A program made the translations under genes and the position numbers. Below the pieces are notes generated by a model. The model did no database searches and was not told the origin of the DNA. It saw only the letters and a list, made by a program, of their open reading frames with translations. This document shows positions 16,811 to 29,600 of a stretch of DNA of 64,000 nucleotides, piece after piece (position 1 is the first letter of the stretch; every line of letters begins with the position of its first letter). The stretch is from NCBI GenBank assembly GCA_950097015.1, contig CATNEN010000005.1, positions 2,719,501 to 2,783,500 on the forward strand, given 5' to 3'. This stretch comes from Macrostomum hystrix (lineage: Eukaryota > Platyhelminthes > Macrostomidae).

Positions 16811-17464
16811 GTACTATCAGTGGGCACTCATGCGATCACTCTAAGACATGGCGAGTGGTCTTCTCTCTCGACGGCAGGAACGTAAACCCACATCGTGACG
16901 CGGCGCATTAAGACTATCATCCAACCGACAAAGGACATTGTCGAAGACTACGCCCATGAATGTGCTGCCGTAAATTGCCTGCCGAACGACCACTTGCAGG
17001 ATGATGCACGCCGCGAAAAGTATCGCCAACCCAAAAGCAGAGGTTCCCGCGAGATAGGCCTAAATTGTGCCCCAACTGCCGATCCTGAAGAATTAAAACG
17101 AAACGGCCGACGAGATAGGCGCCATACCAGCCAATTAGCCTTCACTTCGACCGTGGCCAAGTGATAGCCGGCGACTATATTTTAGGGCCAGCGAGACTTA
17201 TTGAAGGTTCAAATCGAGGTTTTTCCTAAATGAGCTTTTCTCCCAGGAATTTTTCTCGCAGGTTTACCTGTCCCATTTTTTAAGAAATTTTACAGCGACT
17301 GAACTGAAGCATTAGGTCGTAATCAAATGTCTTTTATGCTCCAAGGATATAAAACTGTATTATTAACTTCATTTTGGGTTCAGATTCACTCGAATGAATT
17401 CTCCCGGTCAGAAGCCGAGCTAACAAGAACCGAAGCTAATATCGCACACGTAAGTCAAGAGAAG
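16811..17464. other. No recognised gene
   Basis: Short overlapping reading frames only, none with a recognisable domain. A moderately GC-rich stretch at 16850-17165 may be further repeat debris. Confidence 0.4.
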
Positions 17465-17466
17465 TA

Positions 17467-18418
17467 CGAGGTGCATTCAAAAAGTTATTTTCGGTGCTCA
17501 GCAAAAATTAACAAAAATTGTATGGAACAATGAAAACATGGTTAGGTCATTCAATGTCATTCGGTCACTCAACATATTCACCGCCAATGTCCTTGCACTT
17601 CTGCCAGCGATGCACCAGACCTCTGATTCCAGTACCCACGCCTATCGCGTCCGTTTCACGCACCGCACCTTGGCAAGCAGCTTTGATGTGCTCGACGCTG
17701 TCGAATCGAATGCCCCGAAGGTGCTTCTTCACAGATGGGAATAGGAAGAAGTCACATGCAGGGTGACAAATCGGGCGAGTAGGGCGGACGAAAGAAAATT
17801 CTCTCCTTCTCGCTGGAAACGGCGCAGGTGGTTGGTGGCGGCCAGAGCACGTTGCATCTTCTGCTCACCTGTCAGCAGGTGTGGCACCCACTTGCTGAAT
17901 TTCTTCTGCAGGTTGAGACGCTCTGTCAGAATGGTGTGTACACTGCCAACTGACACTCCGACATCTTCTGACAGCTCTTCGCAAGTCAGTCGCCGATCAT
18001 CATCCAGGAGCTCCTGCACTTTCTTCACCACGGTCTCGTTGGTGGCAGTCATCGATCTTCCAGAGCGGTCGTTGTCCTCGACGCTCTTTCTGCCTTCAGC
18101 GAACAACAGGAACCACTTTCGAACAGTCTGTTCAGTTGGTGCACTGTCACCAAACACTTGCTGAAGCTCTCTAAACATCTCCGGAGGTTTCTTTCCTTGC
18201 AGGAATTGGAACTTCATCAAGCTCCGAACGTCTTGCTTTGAAAAAGATTCTGCCATGGCCAAGAAATAGAAGGGTAGCTTAAAAAATTGCTTGTAGCTCA
18301 GACAGTCACCAGCTAAGGCTTAAAAACTCAGGAAGGTTTAGGCCACAAATTTTGTTCTGTGTGTCATTTACAAAACAATGCCAAAGGACCGAAAAGAACT
18401 TTTTGAATGCACCGATCG
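17467..18418 (-). mobile_element. Internally deleted mariner element, 952 bp
   Basis: Terminal inverted repeats contain GGTGCATTCAAAAAGTT at both ends (17470 onward and, inverted, up to 18413). They are flanked by TA at 17465-17466 and 18419-18420, the mariner target. The transposase is on the minus strand and lacks the middle of its catalytic domain. At 952 bp it is about 300 bp shorter than intact mariners. Confidence 0.88.
17565..18262 (-). pseudogene. Mariner transposase, deleted and frameshifted
   Basis: The first 150 residues or so are open and carry the paired helix-turn-helix region (FSKQDVRSLMKFQFLQG; EQTVRKWF; EELSEDVGVSVGSVHTIL) and the linker LNLQKKFSKWVPH. After QREGENF the frame is lost. 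Sequence then resumes at PPYSPDLSPC, which holds the third catalytic Asp, and runs after another frameshift to KKHLRGIRFDS and the usual C-terminus. The first two catalytic aspartates are missing, so it cannot transpose itself. Confidence 0.88.
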
Positions 18419-18420
18419 TA

Positions 18421-21101
18421 GATGTGAATTAGGGCAACTGAAAACAATGTTTCATATCCCCTGCGTAGTTAGGAAATTATTTGACTAAAAGGATAAGCTT
18501 CCCGTGCGTAGAAAGAATATGGGGCATGCATGCAGTTTGACCTACTGGGATCGGGTGCACAGCGGACATTCGTTCGGAGCCAGGACAGGACAAGAGAGGC
18601 CACAGCAACCCCTTTCACCATCGTTATATTGACTGTATCCCCAGCACCCGAATGTACTCGCGTTCGCTTATTGCGTTTTGCTGCGAATGGACGAACGCGT
18701 GGATTCGTATAATCACGTGTGCACTTTTTATTTTCGTTTGCTGCGGAGAGGAATCTAATATGAAGCCTCTAGCTGGCGATCCATTGGAAAGGGAGGCGGA
18801 ATACCAAGTTTGGGAAAAAATCTCGCGTACCTTCATTAAGCAGAGTGCAATGAGGACGAGCCGCTGCAGTGCAGCATTTCGAGATCGCTTCATCAGCATG
18901 GCATCAGCGGATGCCGTGTGTAGCCGTCGTCGGCGCAGTCAGTCTTGGTGCGGTGCTCGATGCTGTCTTGGACCATTGGAGCAGGGCCTCTGCTGCGACT
19001 CCCGGCGCCAGCTGTACCAACTGAACCGGCTGGCCAGACGTCGCATTATTCAGTTCCAGAGCAAGCGTCAGATTTCTCTCAACAGAGCCGAAGCGAGTCA
19101 TCCGGAGTCGCAGCCTAATTGGTTAGCATGACATGTTGCTAAGCAACGAATAGGAAAACGCCAGGGAGGCTGCTGCCAGTGGGTCGACATGGAGAATACT
19201 TTGGGGACCTGATCTAACATAACATCGGAACATGAGAAATTCAGTAAAGTATTCCGCTGAAATGAACTATGTATAAATAAGGGAAATTGCAGATCGAACT
19301 TCCCGCCTGTAAATATTGTCATAAAAAGCAAAAGATACCTTTCGATACAAAGGTAACTTTCGCTCTCTTTACATTTAGTCCAAGCTTTATAAATTGATTT
19401 GATAAATAAATAAAAGGAACGATTCGATTTAATGCTGATTGAATGATTTTCTCTCTTTTGTTCTTGATAGCCGCGCAATTTATCTGCGACAGATAAGTTT
19501 GAAATGCAACTGTGTAATTAGTGTTCTGGATTATCTTTGTTTGAAATAAAATGTTTGCCCTCTGGCGGCAAGGCCTGATACTTATTACCAGCTCGAACAC
19601 AACAGTCAGTGTGAGCTATACGTGCGAACAAAGTCAAAATGGTCAGTAGAACTCCCGATTAAAGGGGCCGGCCGGTGGCTTCGGCCCAAGATTGTTTATT
19701 CCAATGCTCCCGCGGCGATCGTCCTAGCTTGGACCCCAGGGTGCGCGATCTCGAAGGGTTGGCCTATACAGAAATCTCGCCGGGTCGCGCTCTAGCTGTG
19801 ATTGGCCGGTACGTGCCCTCTCAGGTTCAGGCCAAATCAGGTCAAATCACTAAAGTACGCTACGCAACAATGACTAAAGCAGTTGACCTAGAATTCAAAC
19901 GAGCAAAAAGTAGCTCACACTACAACGCTATTTAATAAGTATCTGCTATGTGTGACAGTTTAAGAAATCGATATATGGTCCCTGTATATTGGGAATTATA
20001 TTGCACAAACAAAATGCATTACGGGAGTGTTTTATTGATATAGAGATTTCTGAACCACTTCTGGGACACTTTATTCCTGATTGCATCGCTTCAGACGTAG
20101 TACCAACAGTTATAAGTTGCAGATCTTTAAAATCTTTAAAATCTTGCAAATCTCTGCAATTGCAGATTTGTTTAGTTGCAGCTGGGTAGAATTTCTGGCG
20201 GTTGCATGTAGCGCGTACGTTAGTCCGTGGACTCAACATCGATCTGTATGCGCCAATTACATTCACCATGCAGTAGCTAAATCTGTGATATGTTCTGATG
20301 CTGTATATTTTACAAGATTTCCGGATCGTGCAGCCACACTGTGTATTTTTTTCCATCCGTGTATTTTACAGATGGATTTTTCCATCCGCAATTTTTTGAT
20401 AAACACGGAAAAATCAAAGCCAAAGCACCAAGTGTCCAAAAAATAATTTTTCGACTTCAATAATTAGCAGTTCTGTTTTAGATAATGCAATAAGGTATCA
20501 ACAAGCTGCTTAACAACCACTTAGGTAAAGTGCTGTTTGTTTATTTAAAGCTTCCCTTACCTCAAACAAAAAACAATTTTAAATTCCTAAATTATCCGTG
20601 TGCTATAATAGCGAGCGATAATATAATAATATAAATACCGAGCTACGGAGCTTGCTTCCTCAAGCAGAATTTCTGGTAGAATTACTTCGCGCCGTAAAGG
20701 TATCGGACCCTAGGGTAGGAAAGCCTTTTTCCCTTGACACCATTCTATTGCCATTAAAATCAAGTGATTAAAAATTTTATTTTAACTTCATATCATATTT
20801 AAGTAGAATGTTGAAAATTGGGTTGAGCTATGATAGAATACAATCTATATAAAAATTGACAAGGCTTTTTGGTCTTGATTCTATTGTTGTTTAGTTTTAA
20901 AAAGCCATGAACCGCTAGTAATTCTATATTGACTGACCAGTTGGGAATGTTAGTAGGCCTAAGATTGTCAGAGGGTTTAGTCCAGATACAAATGACCTGA
21001 AAGTGACATTTTTTTAATAGGGGCATGTCCAATTTAGATTTACTATGTAACTTGTAATTTGTGACATTCATTGAGGTCTGTATGCTATATTTTTTAATTA
21101 T
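18421..21101. other. Intergenic stretch, no supported gene
   Basis: The longest frame (18652-19131, plus, 159 aa) begins with a hydrophobic stretch (IRIITCALFIFVCC) but has no recognised domain and may be chance. A GC-richer island at 19640-19870 is unlike its surroundings and may be repeat-derived. A perfect X-box-like site lies at 19135-19147. Confidence 0.4.
19135..19147. promoter_or_regulatory. X-box-like palindrome (RFX site)
   Basis: GTTGCTAAGCAAC matches the RFX consensus of two half-sites with a one-base spacer. No gene can be tied to it. Confidence 0.3.
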
Positions 21102-21109
21102 ATTAAATC

Positions 21110-22399
21110 CAGTGTTGGGCAAGTTACTTTAAAAAAGTAACTTCCGGTCAAGTAACTTCCGGTTCTAAAGAAAGTAACTTCCGGTAGTAGTTCCGGTACC
21201 GGCACTTGAAAAAAAAGTAACTTCCGGTTCTTCGGCACCGGTACTTTCTACTTTTGAAAAATCGCGTGTTAAAGAAGGGCTTAAATATGTTTTTATTATT
21301 AAAAAACTAATAATAACATGCCTTTGCAACTGCCAACTTGTCTAGAGTAAAACCAAGTGAAAATGATTAAATGAAATTATAGAAAACGAAAAATGAATTT
21401 CTGAAAACCTATATTTTTATGGTTTTTGCTTCTTTTTCCAGCACTAAGGTTCAATCCTGCTGTGGCAGTACTTTACCAATTACCACTCAAAAGTTTGGCC
21501 TGCGCAACTAAAAAAGCTGAAAAAATTTAGATTTGCATGTATTTTACACCATAACATTACATTAAGTTTAAGATTTGAATATAGCGTGCGCAAATAGACT
21601 AAACGTGATCAGTAAAAAATGAAAATTCGAAAATTGAAAAATCGCGCCTCTGTTTGACGATAATTCGCGCCTGCCCTCAGAAATCTCATATTCGCGCCTC
21701 AATCACACCACTGAATAACTAACAACACAAGAGTCTTACAAACTAATGACATAAAGTGACAGCTCTAAAAAAGTGGAAAGAGTAGCTCTAGTGGCGCTGC
21801 TGCCCTGCTGATAATTAACTTTATTAATTCAATAACCTTTTAAGCCCTGAAAAAACTACTTTGACATTTAGACAATTTAGCCTAGGTTAACAGCTGAGAA
21901 AAAAAGTTTGCATGCTTCTTAAAAGGAACCCCCGTAATTTAAACTTGAAAGCTTTAGCACTAGTGTAAAAGCTAGATATAGACAGTCATGTTGTCACAAT
22001 TCACATCAAATGCCTGTTGCCGCGAAGTAGTACAAGGCGGTTTAGTGTCGCGTCGGCAAGAGGTGCTCGCTTTGCTCGAATTAAAAATTTAATTTTTTAA
22101 AGGACCAAAAAGTTGTTAAAATTCACCAACTAAATAAAATTCAAAATTTCTCGGCATTTCTTACGACATTATGAACTGATTATATGAAAATTCTTTCAAT
22201 TTGTATGTTTTCTTTACTTTCTTTCTCTTTTTTTCTCTGCATTTAAAAAAGTGCCGGAAGTACCGGACTTAACAAAAAGTAACTTCCGATACCCTAGTCC
22301 GGCACTACAAAAAAAAGAACCGGAAAAAAGTGCCGCTTTAAAAAACAGTAACTTCCGGCACAAAAAGTGCCGGAAGTGCCGGAAGGTTGCCCAACACTG
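21110..22399. mobile_element. hAT-type non-autonomous element, 1,290 bp
   Basis: Ends are CAGTGTTGGGCAA and its inverse TTGCCCAACACTG. The 8-bp duplication ATTAAATC is exact (21102-21109 and 22400-22407). Both ends carry clustered GTAACTTCCGG and GTGCCGGAAG subterminal motifs. No transposase frame is present. Confidence 0.93.
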
Positions 22400-22407
22400 A
22401 TTAAATC

Positions 22408-23640
22408 TAGATATTATAAATTCAATTGTAAATTAAATAGACCCTTAAGTATGTTATATGTAAGTCTATTTGATTGTATGTGTTCGTTTGTCCTTGTCCA
22501 AATATACCATGTCTGACATACATGCACAACACCCGGCCGACCTGGCCGAATCGGCCAGGTGAAACGAGGGACAAGCAAGGTAAGTCGCAAAAACCAATTG
22601 ACCAAGCGCAAAAAAATCAAAAGCATGACCAAGGGACAAAAAAGGAAGGCGTGAAGAAAAGGAAAAAGGGAGAGAAAAAGAGAACAAATGAGAGCAAACT
22701 AAGTCATAAATAGAGCAATGAAACGAACTAAGTTGCAAATGAGAGCAAACTAATTCGTAAATAGAGCAAAAACTAAGTCCCATGGCCGGCTAAGATTTGG
22801 GAGGTTGCACATGTATGATGTCTAACATCTAGTGTGTAATTTTTTGTTATAAAATTTAAAGAAATCAAAAAACAGATAAATATACAGTGAAACAAGGTCA
22901 GATTTTCTTCTCAATAACCATATTTACTTTTTACTATTAGAAATAAGTGCTACATATACATTTGGCCTATACCTACCCTGAGCACTAAGTTGACATACCA
23001 AGAATCCCATGTGAGGCAAGTGTATGCCTGTTCTATACACATAAATTTTTTTTGTATTTATTGTACCCAAAATGTATTAGACTTATTTGACAAACTATTA
23101 ATGCTAAATTAAGGGAAGCTGTATTTATATATGATTTTGGCAATTGAAATCCAACATATTTTATCTAGGCAAACTATACCTGATGCTTATTTTAACTTGT
23201 TTTATTTTCCTTATCTGTCTAAATTTTAATAAATTTGTTTCAAAAGTCAAAATCAATATAAGAATTTCATAACACTGCTAGTATTGTCACTAGCAGTCTA
23301 TATATTAAAATTTATGATCATTTTTTAGTTTAGGACTTTCAGTCAAAAGTTTGTTGTATAAGGCAAAAGTGAAGACAAAGTATAATCAAGTGTCCCTTTG
23401 ATTACCTTGGCCTTTGGCCCACATATCTCATTTATTGTATACCTCATTCATTAGTATTCATCACTTTTTTGATAAATTATTAAAACCATCAACTAAGAGT
23501 CTACTAAGTAACCTTACACTTTTATGTCATAACTGATTCTTTAATTAGCTACACCCTGAATTTTTCAGGTTTCTTTAAAAGAAATCTTTAGGAACAACAA
23601 TTTTAACTGAGCATCACACTTGAAGCAAGCTTAAAATAAA
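22408..23640. other. Upstream region of NDRG
   Basis: AT-rich, with no coding frame recognised. A GC-rich palindromic stretch (GGCCGACCTGGCCGAATCGG, about 22533) is flanked by purine-rich sequence. TTTTTCAG at about 23563-23570 could be a splice acceptor for a 5' leader ending before the ATG at 23641. Confidence 0.4.
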
Positions 23641-26600
23641 ATGGAATACGGTGACTCACTAACAGCCAATGATCAGGTGCAGATTGACTTTCATGGCATC
23701 GAACTAAATGGCCTCAATGGAGCTGGCATTGGTCATGGCTCCAGTGAATTTGCTGCTGAACAATTTCCTGGACTAGAAGAGCGGGAAATAATGACCGAAT
23801 TAGGTGTTCCACTAAGGGTCTATGTTCACAAGGGCAGCAAGTGCTGTGGATCTATCATTACCTATCACGACTTGGGTACGAATCGTAAGTAATTTAATTT
23901 TCATGCCATCAATCAGATTGGTGGTAGTTACTATGGATCTAGTATGGTTGCAATCACAAAATGAGGATCTGGGGTGGTTGCAATCCCAAACTGAGGATCT
24001 GAGATTGTTGCAATCCCAATCTGAGGATCTGAGATTGTTGCAATCCCAATCTGAGGATCTGAGATTGTTGCAATCCCAATCTGAGGATCTGAGATAGTTG
24101 CAATCCCTATCTGAGGATCTGAGATAGTTGCAATCCCTATCTGAGGATCTGAGATTGTTGCAATCCCTATCTGAGGATCTGAGATTGTTGCAATCCCAAT
24201 CTGAGGATCTGAGATTGTTGCAATCCCAATCTGAGGATCTGAGATTGTTGCAATCCCTATCTGAGGATCTGAGATTGTTGCAATCCCTATCTGAGGATCT
24301 GAGATTGTTGCAATCCCAATCTAAGGATCTGAGATTGTTGCAATCCCAATCTGAGGATCTGAGATTGTTGCAATGCCAATCTGAGGATCTGAGATGGTTG
24401 CAATCCCAAACTAATGATCTGGGATGGTTGCAATCCCAATCTGAGGATCTGAGATTGTTGCAATGCCAATTTGAGGATCTGGGATGGTTGCAATCCCAAT
24501 CTGAGGATCTGAGATTGTTGCAATGCCAATCTGAGGATCTGAGATTGTTGCAATCCCAATCTGAGGATCTGAGATTGTTGCAATGCCAATCTGAGGATCT
24601 GAGATTGTTGCAATCCCAATCTGAGGATCTGAGATTGTTGCAATGCCAATCTGAGGATCTGAGATTGTTGCATTCCCTATCTAAGCATCTGAGATAGTTG
24701 CAATCCCAATCTGAGGATCTGAGATTGTTGCAATCCCAATCTGAGGATCTGAGATTGTTGCAATGCCAATCTGAGGATCTGAGATTGTTGCAATCCCAAT
24801 CTAAGGATCTGAGATTGTTGCAATCCCAATCTGAGGATCTGAGATTGTTGCAATGCCAATCTGAGGATCTGAGATGGTTGCAATCCCAAACTAATGATCT
24901 GGGATGGTTGCAATCCCAATCTGAGGATCTGAGATTGTTGCAATGCCAATTTGAGGATCTGGGATGGTTGCAATCCCAATCTGAGGATCTGAGATTGTTG
25001 CAATGCCAATCTGAGGATCTGAGATTGTTGCAATCCCAATCTGAGGATCTGAGATTGTTGCAATGCCAATCTGAGGATCTGAGATTGTTGCAATCCCAAT
25101 CTGAGGATCTGAGATTGTTGCAATCCCAATCGGAGGATTAAAGAAGGTTATCAGAATCCAAGTTGATCATATTAACAGTTCGGTCTCTGAACTGATTTCA
25201 AACTAAAAAGGTTTCTACAAAGCGCCTTACCTGATATTAATTTAGATCGCTCATTTCTAAGATTCTTCAATCAACCTGACATGCGTGTCATCATGGACTA
25301 TTTCACTGTCTATCACGTGTGCGCCCCAGGACATCACGACACTGCCGGGCCAGTGGCTTCTGAGTGAGTCTGTTTGATTTATAAAAAACTATCAAGATGA
25401 TAGTTTTTGTTAGGTAGCTGGCAGAGAACAGTTTAGCAACAGAAGTTAATTAATGATCATATTATCGTTTCCATTAAATTCAACATAGGGTTATTGTCTC
25501 CGATGACCCAGAAGGGTAAGTAGCACAATAGATTATATTTTTAGTTTGATAGCATTGCCTAATATGTCTAACATTTAGCGGTGAGATTGTGTGCTCAAAT
25601 CAAATTGTGTCACTTAATCGCTTGCAGTTTTTTTACTTTTGTAACGGAAAATTTTAAAAGGCTATTAGACACGCCAATATGTTGTTTCTAATCTAAGCAA
25701 TGTGCATAATTATTATTTATTAGCCTGCTTTTATTTATCAACGGTCATAGACTCCACAGTTGGATCAGTTATTGTATCCATGATCAGTCATTGTATCCAT
25801 GATCAGTCATTGTATCCATGATCAGTTATTGTATCCATGATCAGTCATTGTATCCATGATCAGTTATTGTATCCATGATCAGTCATTGTATCCATGATCA
25901 GTCATTGTATCCATGATCAGTCATTGTATCCATGATCAGTCATTGTATCCATGATCAGTCATTGTATCCATGATCAGTCATTGTATCCATGATCAGTCAT
26001 TGTATCCATGATCAGTCATTGTATCCATGATCAGTTATTGTATCCATGATCAGTCATTGTATCCATGATCAGTCATTGTATCCATGATCAGTCATTGTAT
26101 CCATGATCAGTCATTGTATCCATGATCAGTCATTGTATCCATGATCAGTTATTGTATCCATGATCAGTCATTGTATCCATGATCAGTCATTGTATCCATG
26201 ATCAGTCATTGTATCCATGATCAGTTATTGTATCCATGATCAGTCATTGTATCCATGATCAGTTATTGTATCCATGATCAGTCATTGTATCCATGATCAG
26301 TCATTGTATCCATGATCAGTCATTGTATCCATGATCAGTCATTGTATCCATGATCAGTCATTGTATCCATGATCAGTCATTGTATCCATGATCAGTCATT
26401 GTATCCATGATCAGTCATTGTATCCATGATCAGTCATTGTATCCATGATCAGTCATTGTATCCATGATCAGTCATTGTATCCATGATCAGTCATTGTATC
26501 CATGATCAGTCATTGTATCCATGATCAGTCATTGTATCCATGATCAGTTATTGTATCCATGATCAGTCATTGTATCCATGATCAGTCATTGTATCCATGA

Positions 26601-29600
26601 TCAGTCATTGTATCCATGATCAGTCATTGTATCCATGATCAGTCATTGTATCCATGATCAGTCATTGTATCCATGATCAGTTATTGTATCCATGATCAGT
26701 TATTGTATCCATGATCAGTTATTGTATCCATGATCAGTCATTGTATCCATGATCAGTTATTGTATCCATGATCAGTCATTGTATCCATGATCAGTCATTG
26801 TATCCATGATCAGTCATTGTATCCATGATCAGTTATTGTATCCATGATCAGTCATTGTATCCATGATCAGTTATTGTATCCATGATCAGTCATTGTATCC
26901 ATGATCAGTCATTGTATCCATGATCAGTCATTGTATCCATGATCAGTCATTGTATCCATGATCAGTCATTGTATCCATGATCAGTCATTGTATCCATGAT
27001 CAGTCATTGTATCCATGATCAGTCATTGTATCCATGATCAGTTATTGTATCCATGATCAGTCATTGTATCCATGATCAGTCATTGTATCCATGATCAGTT
27101 ATTGTATCCATGATCAGTTATTGTATCCATGATCAGTTATTGTATCCATGATCAGTTATTGTATCCATGATTAGTCATTGTATCCATGATCAGTCATTGT
27201 ATCGATGATCAGTTATTGTATCCATGATCAGTCATTGTATCCATGATCAGTCATTGTATCCATGATCAGTTATTGTATCCATGATCAGTTATTGTATCCA
27301 TGATCAGTTATTGTATCCATGATCAGTTATTGTATCCATGATCAGTTATTGTATCCATGATCAGTTATTGTATCCATGATTAGTCATTGTATCCATGATC
27401 AGTCATTGTATCCATGATCAGTTATTGTATCCATGATTAGTCATTGTATCCATGATCAGTCATTGTATCGATGATCAGTCATTGTATCCATGATCAGTCA
27501 TTGTATCCATGATCAGTCATTGTATCCATGATCAGTCATTGTATCCATGATCAGTCATTGTATCCATGATCAGTCATTGTATCCATGATCAGTCATTGTA
27601 TCCATGATCAGTTATTGTATCCATGATCAGTCATTGTATCCATGATCAGTCATTGTATCGATGATCAGTCATTGTATCCATGATCAGTCATTGTATCCAT
27701 GATCAGTTATTGTATATATGATCAGTCATTGTATATATGATCAGTCATTGTATCCATGATCAGTCATTGTATCCATGATCAGTCATTGTATCCATGATCA
27801 GTTATTGTATCCATGATCAGTTATTGTATCCATGATTAGTCATTGTATCCATGATCAGTCATTGTATCGATGATCAGTCATTGTATCCATGATCAGTCAT
27901 TGCATCCATGATCATTCATTGTATCCATGATCAGTCATTGTATCCATGATCAGTCATTGTGTTCACTATCAGTCTTCGTATCCATGAACGATCACTGTAT
28001 CCTTTATCAGTCATTGTATCCATGATCAGTCACCGTATCCATGAGCAGTTACTGGGTCCATGATAGGTCATTGTATCTATGATCAGTCATTGTATCTATG
28101 ATCAGTCATTGTATCCATTACCAGTCATCGTATCCATGATCGGTCATTGTGTCCATGACCAGTCATTGTATCCATGATCAGTCATTGTATCCATGATCAG
28201 TTATTGTATCCATGATCAGTTATTGTATCGATGATCAGTTATTGTATCCATGATCAGTCATTGTATCTATGATCATTCATTGTATTCATTATCAGTCATT
28301 GTATCCATGATCAGTCATTGTATCCATGATCAGTCATTGTATCCATGATCAGTTATTGTATCCATGATCAGTCATTGTATCCATGATCAGTCATTGTATC
28401 CATGATCAGTCATTGTATCCATGATCAGTTATTGTATCCATGATCAGTCATTGTATCCATGATCAGTTATTGTATCCATGATCAGTCATTGTATCCATGA
28501 TCAGTTATTGTATCGATGATCAGTCATTGTATCCATGATCAGTCATTGTATCCATGATCAGTCATTGTATCCATGATCAGTCATTGTATCCATGATCAGT
28601 CATTGTATCGATGATCAGTCATTGTGTCCATGACCAGTCATTGTATCCATGATCAGTCATTGTATCCATGATCAGTTATTGTATCCATGATCAGTTATTG
28701 TATCGATGATCAGTTATTGTATCCATGATCAGTCATTGTATCTATGATCATTCATTGTATTCATTATCAGTCATTGTATCCATGATCAGTCATTGTATCC
28801 ATGATCAGTCATTGTATCCATGATCAGTTATTGTATCCATGAGCAGTCATTGTATCCATGATCAGTCATTGTATCCATGATCAGTCATTGTATCCATGAT
28901 CAGTTATTGTATCCATGATCAGTCATTGTATTCATGATCAGTTATTGTATCCATGATCAGTCATTGTATCCATGATCAGTTATTGTATCGATGATCAGTC
29001 ATTGTATCCATGATCAGTCATTGTATCCATGATCAGTCATTGTATCCATGATCAGTCATTGTATCCATGATCAGTTATTGTATCGATGATCAGTTATTGT
29101 ATCGATGATCAGTACAGCAAAGTTAGCACAATTTTGCTTGTTTAGTTAAAATTAAACGTGTATTGTGTATTATGATTTTATTTGAGACTTTATAATTTCA
29201 GGCATTATTTTAGTTTTTAATCGATAAAAAATCAAATGTCGACAATGGTGACGTAATACAATTTACAGTGGTGGAGTTCGTGAAGGTCTTCTTGGCTCCG
29301 GCGCAGCCGGTGCTGACGCTAGACGCGGCTCCTCGTCTACTAGCTACTCAATGTACGGACAGGGTCGAGGCAGTGTGTGAGTTTCCTAGTTTCTGACCTT
29401 GTGGTTTGATTGTCGGATTTAAAACTTAATGGTCGGGGGTTCGATTCCCGACTCCACTTGAATCGTTTTGTGTCCAAGACACTAATTTCCGTATTACTTT
29501 AGTTTATCCATGTCTAAAATGTTTGGCAGCATAAATTGGGCTTTCCGTGGACTGTACAGCGGCACAGCCGTAGGCAGCTTTTCATCCTAAACTTCCTGGA

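Noticed and set aside
18652-19131. Secreted or membrane protein gene
   Set aside because: The hydrophobic start is suggestive, but there is no recognised domain, no splice context and no conservation evidence; noted only as a region.
23822-25141. Long repetitive open frames in NDRG intron 1
   Set aside because: Products of the 30-bp minisatellite, open on both strands, with no start context or domain.
25760-29112. CRISPR-like array
   Set aside because: Units are strictly head to tail with no unique spacers, in an animal intron.
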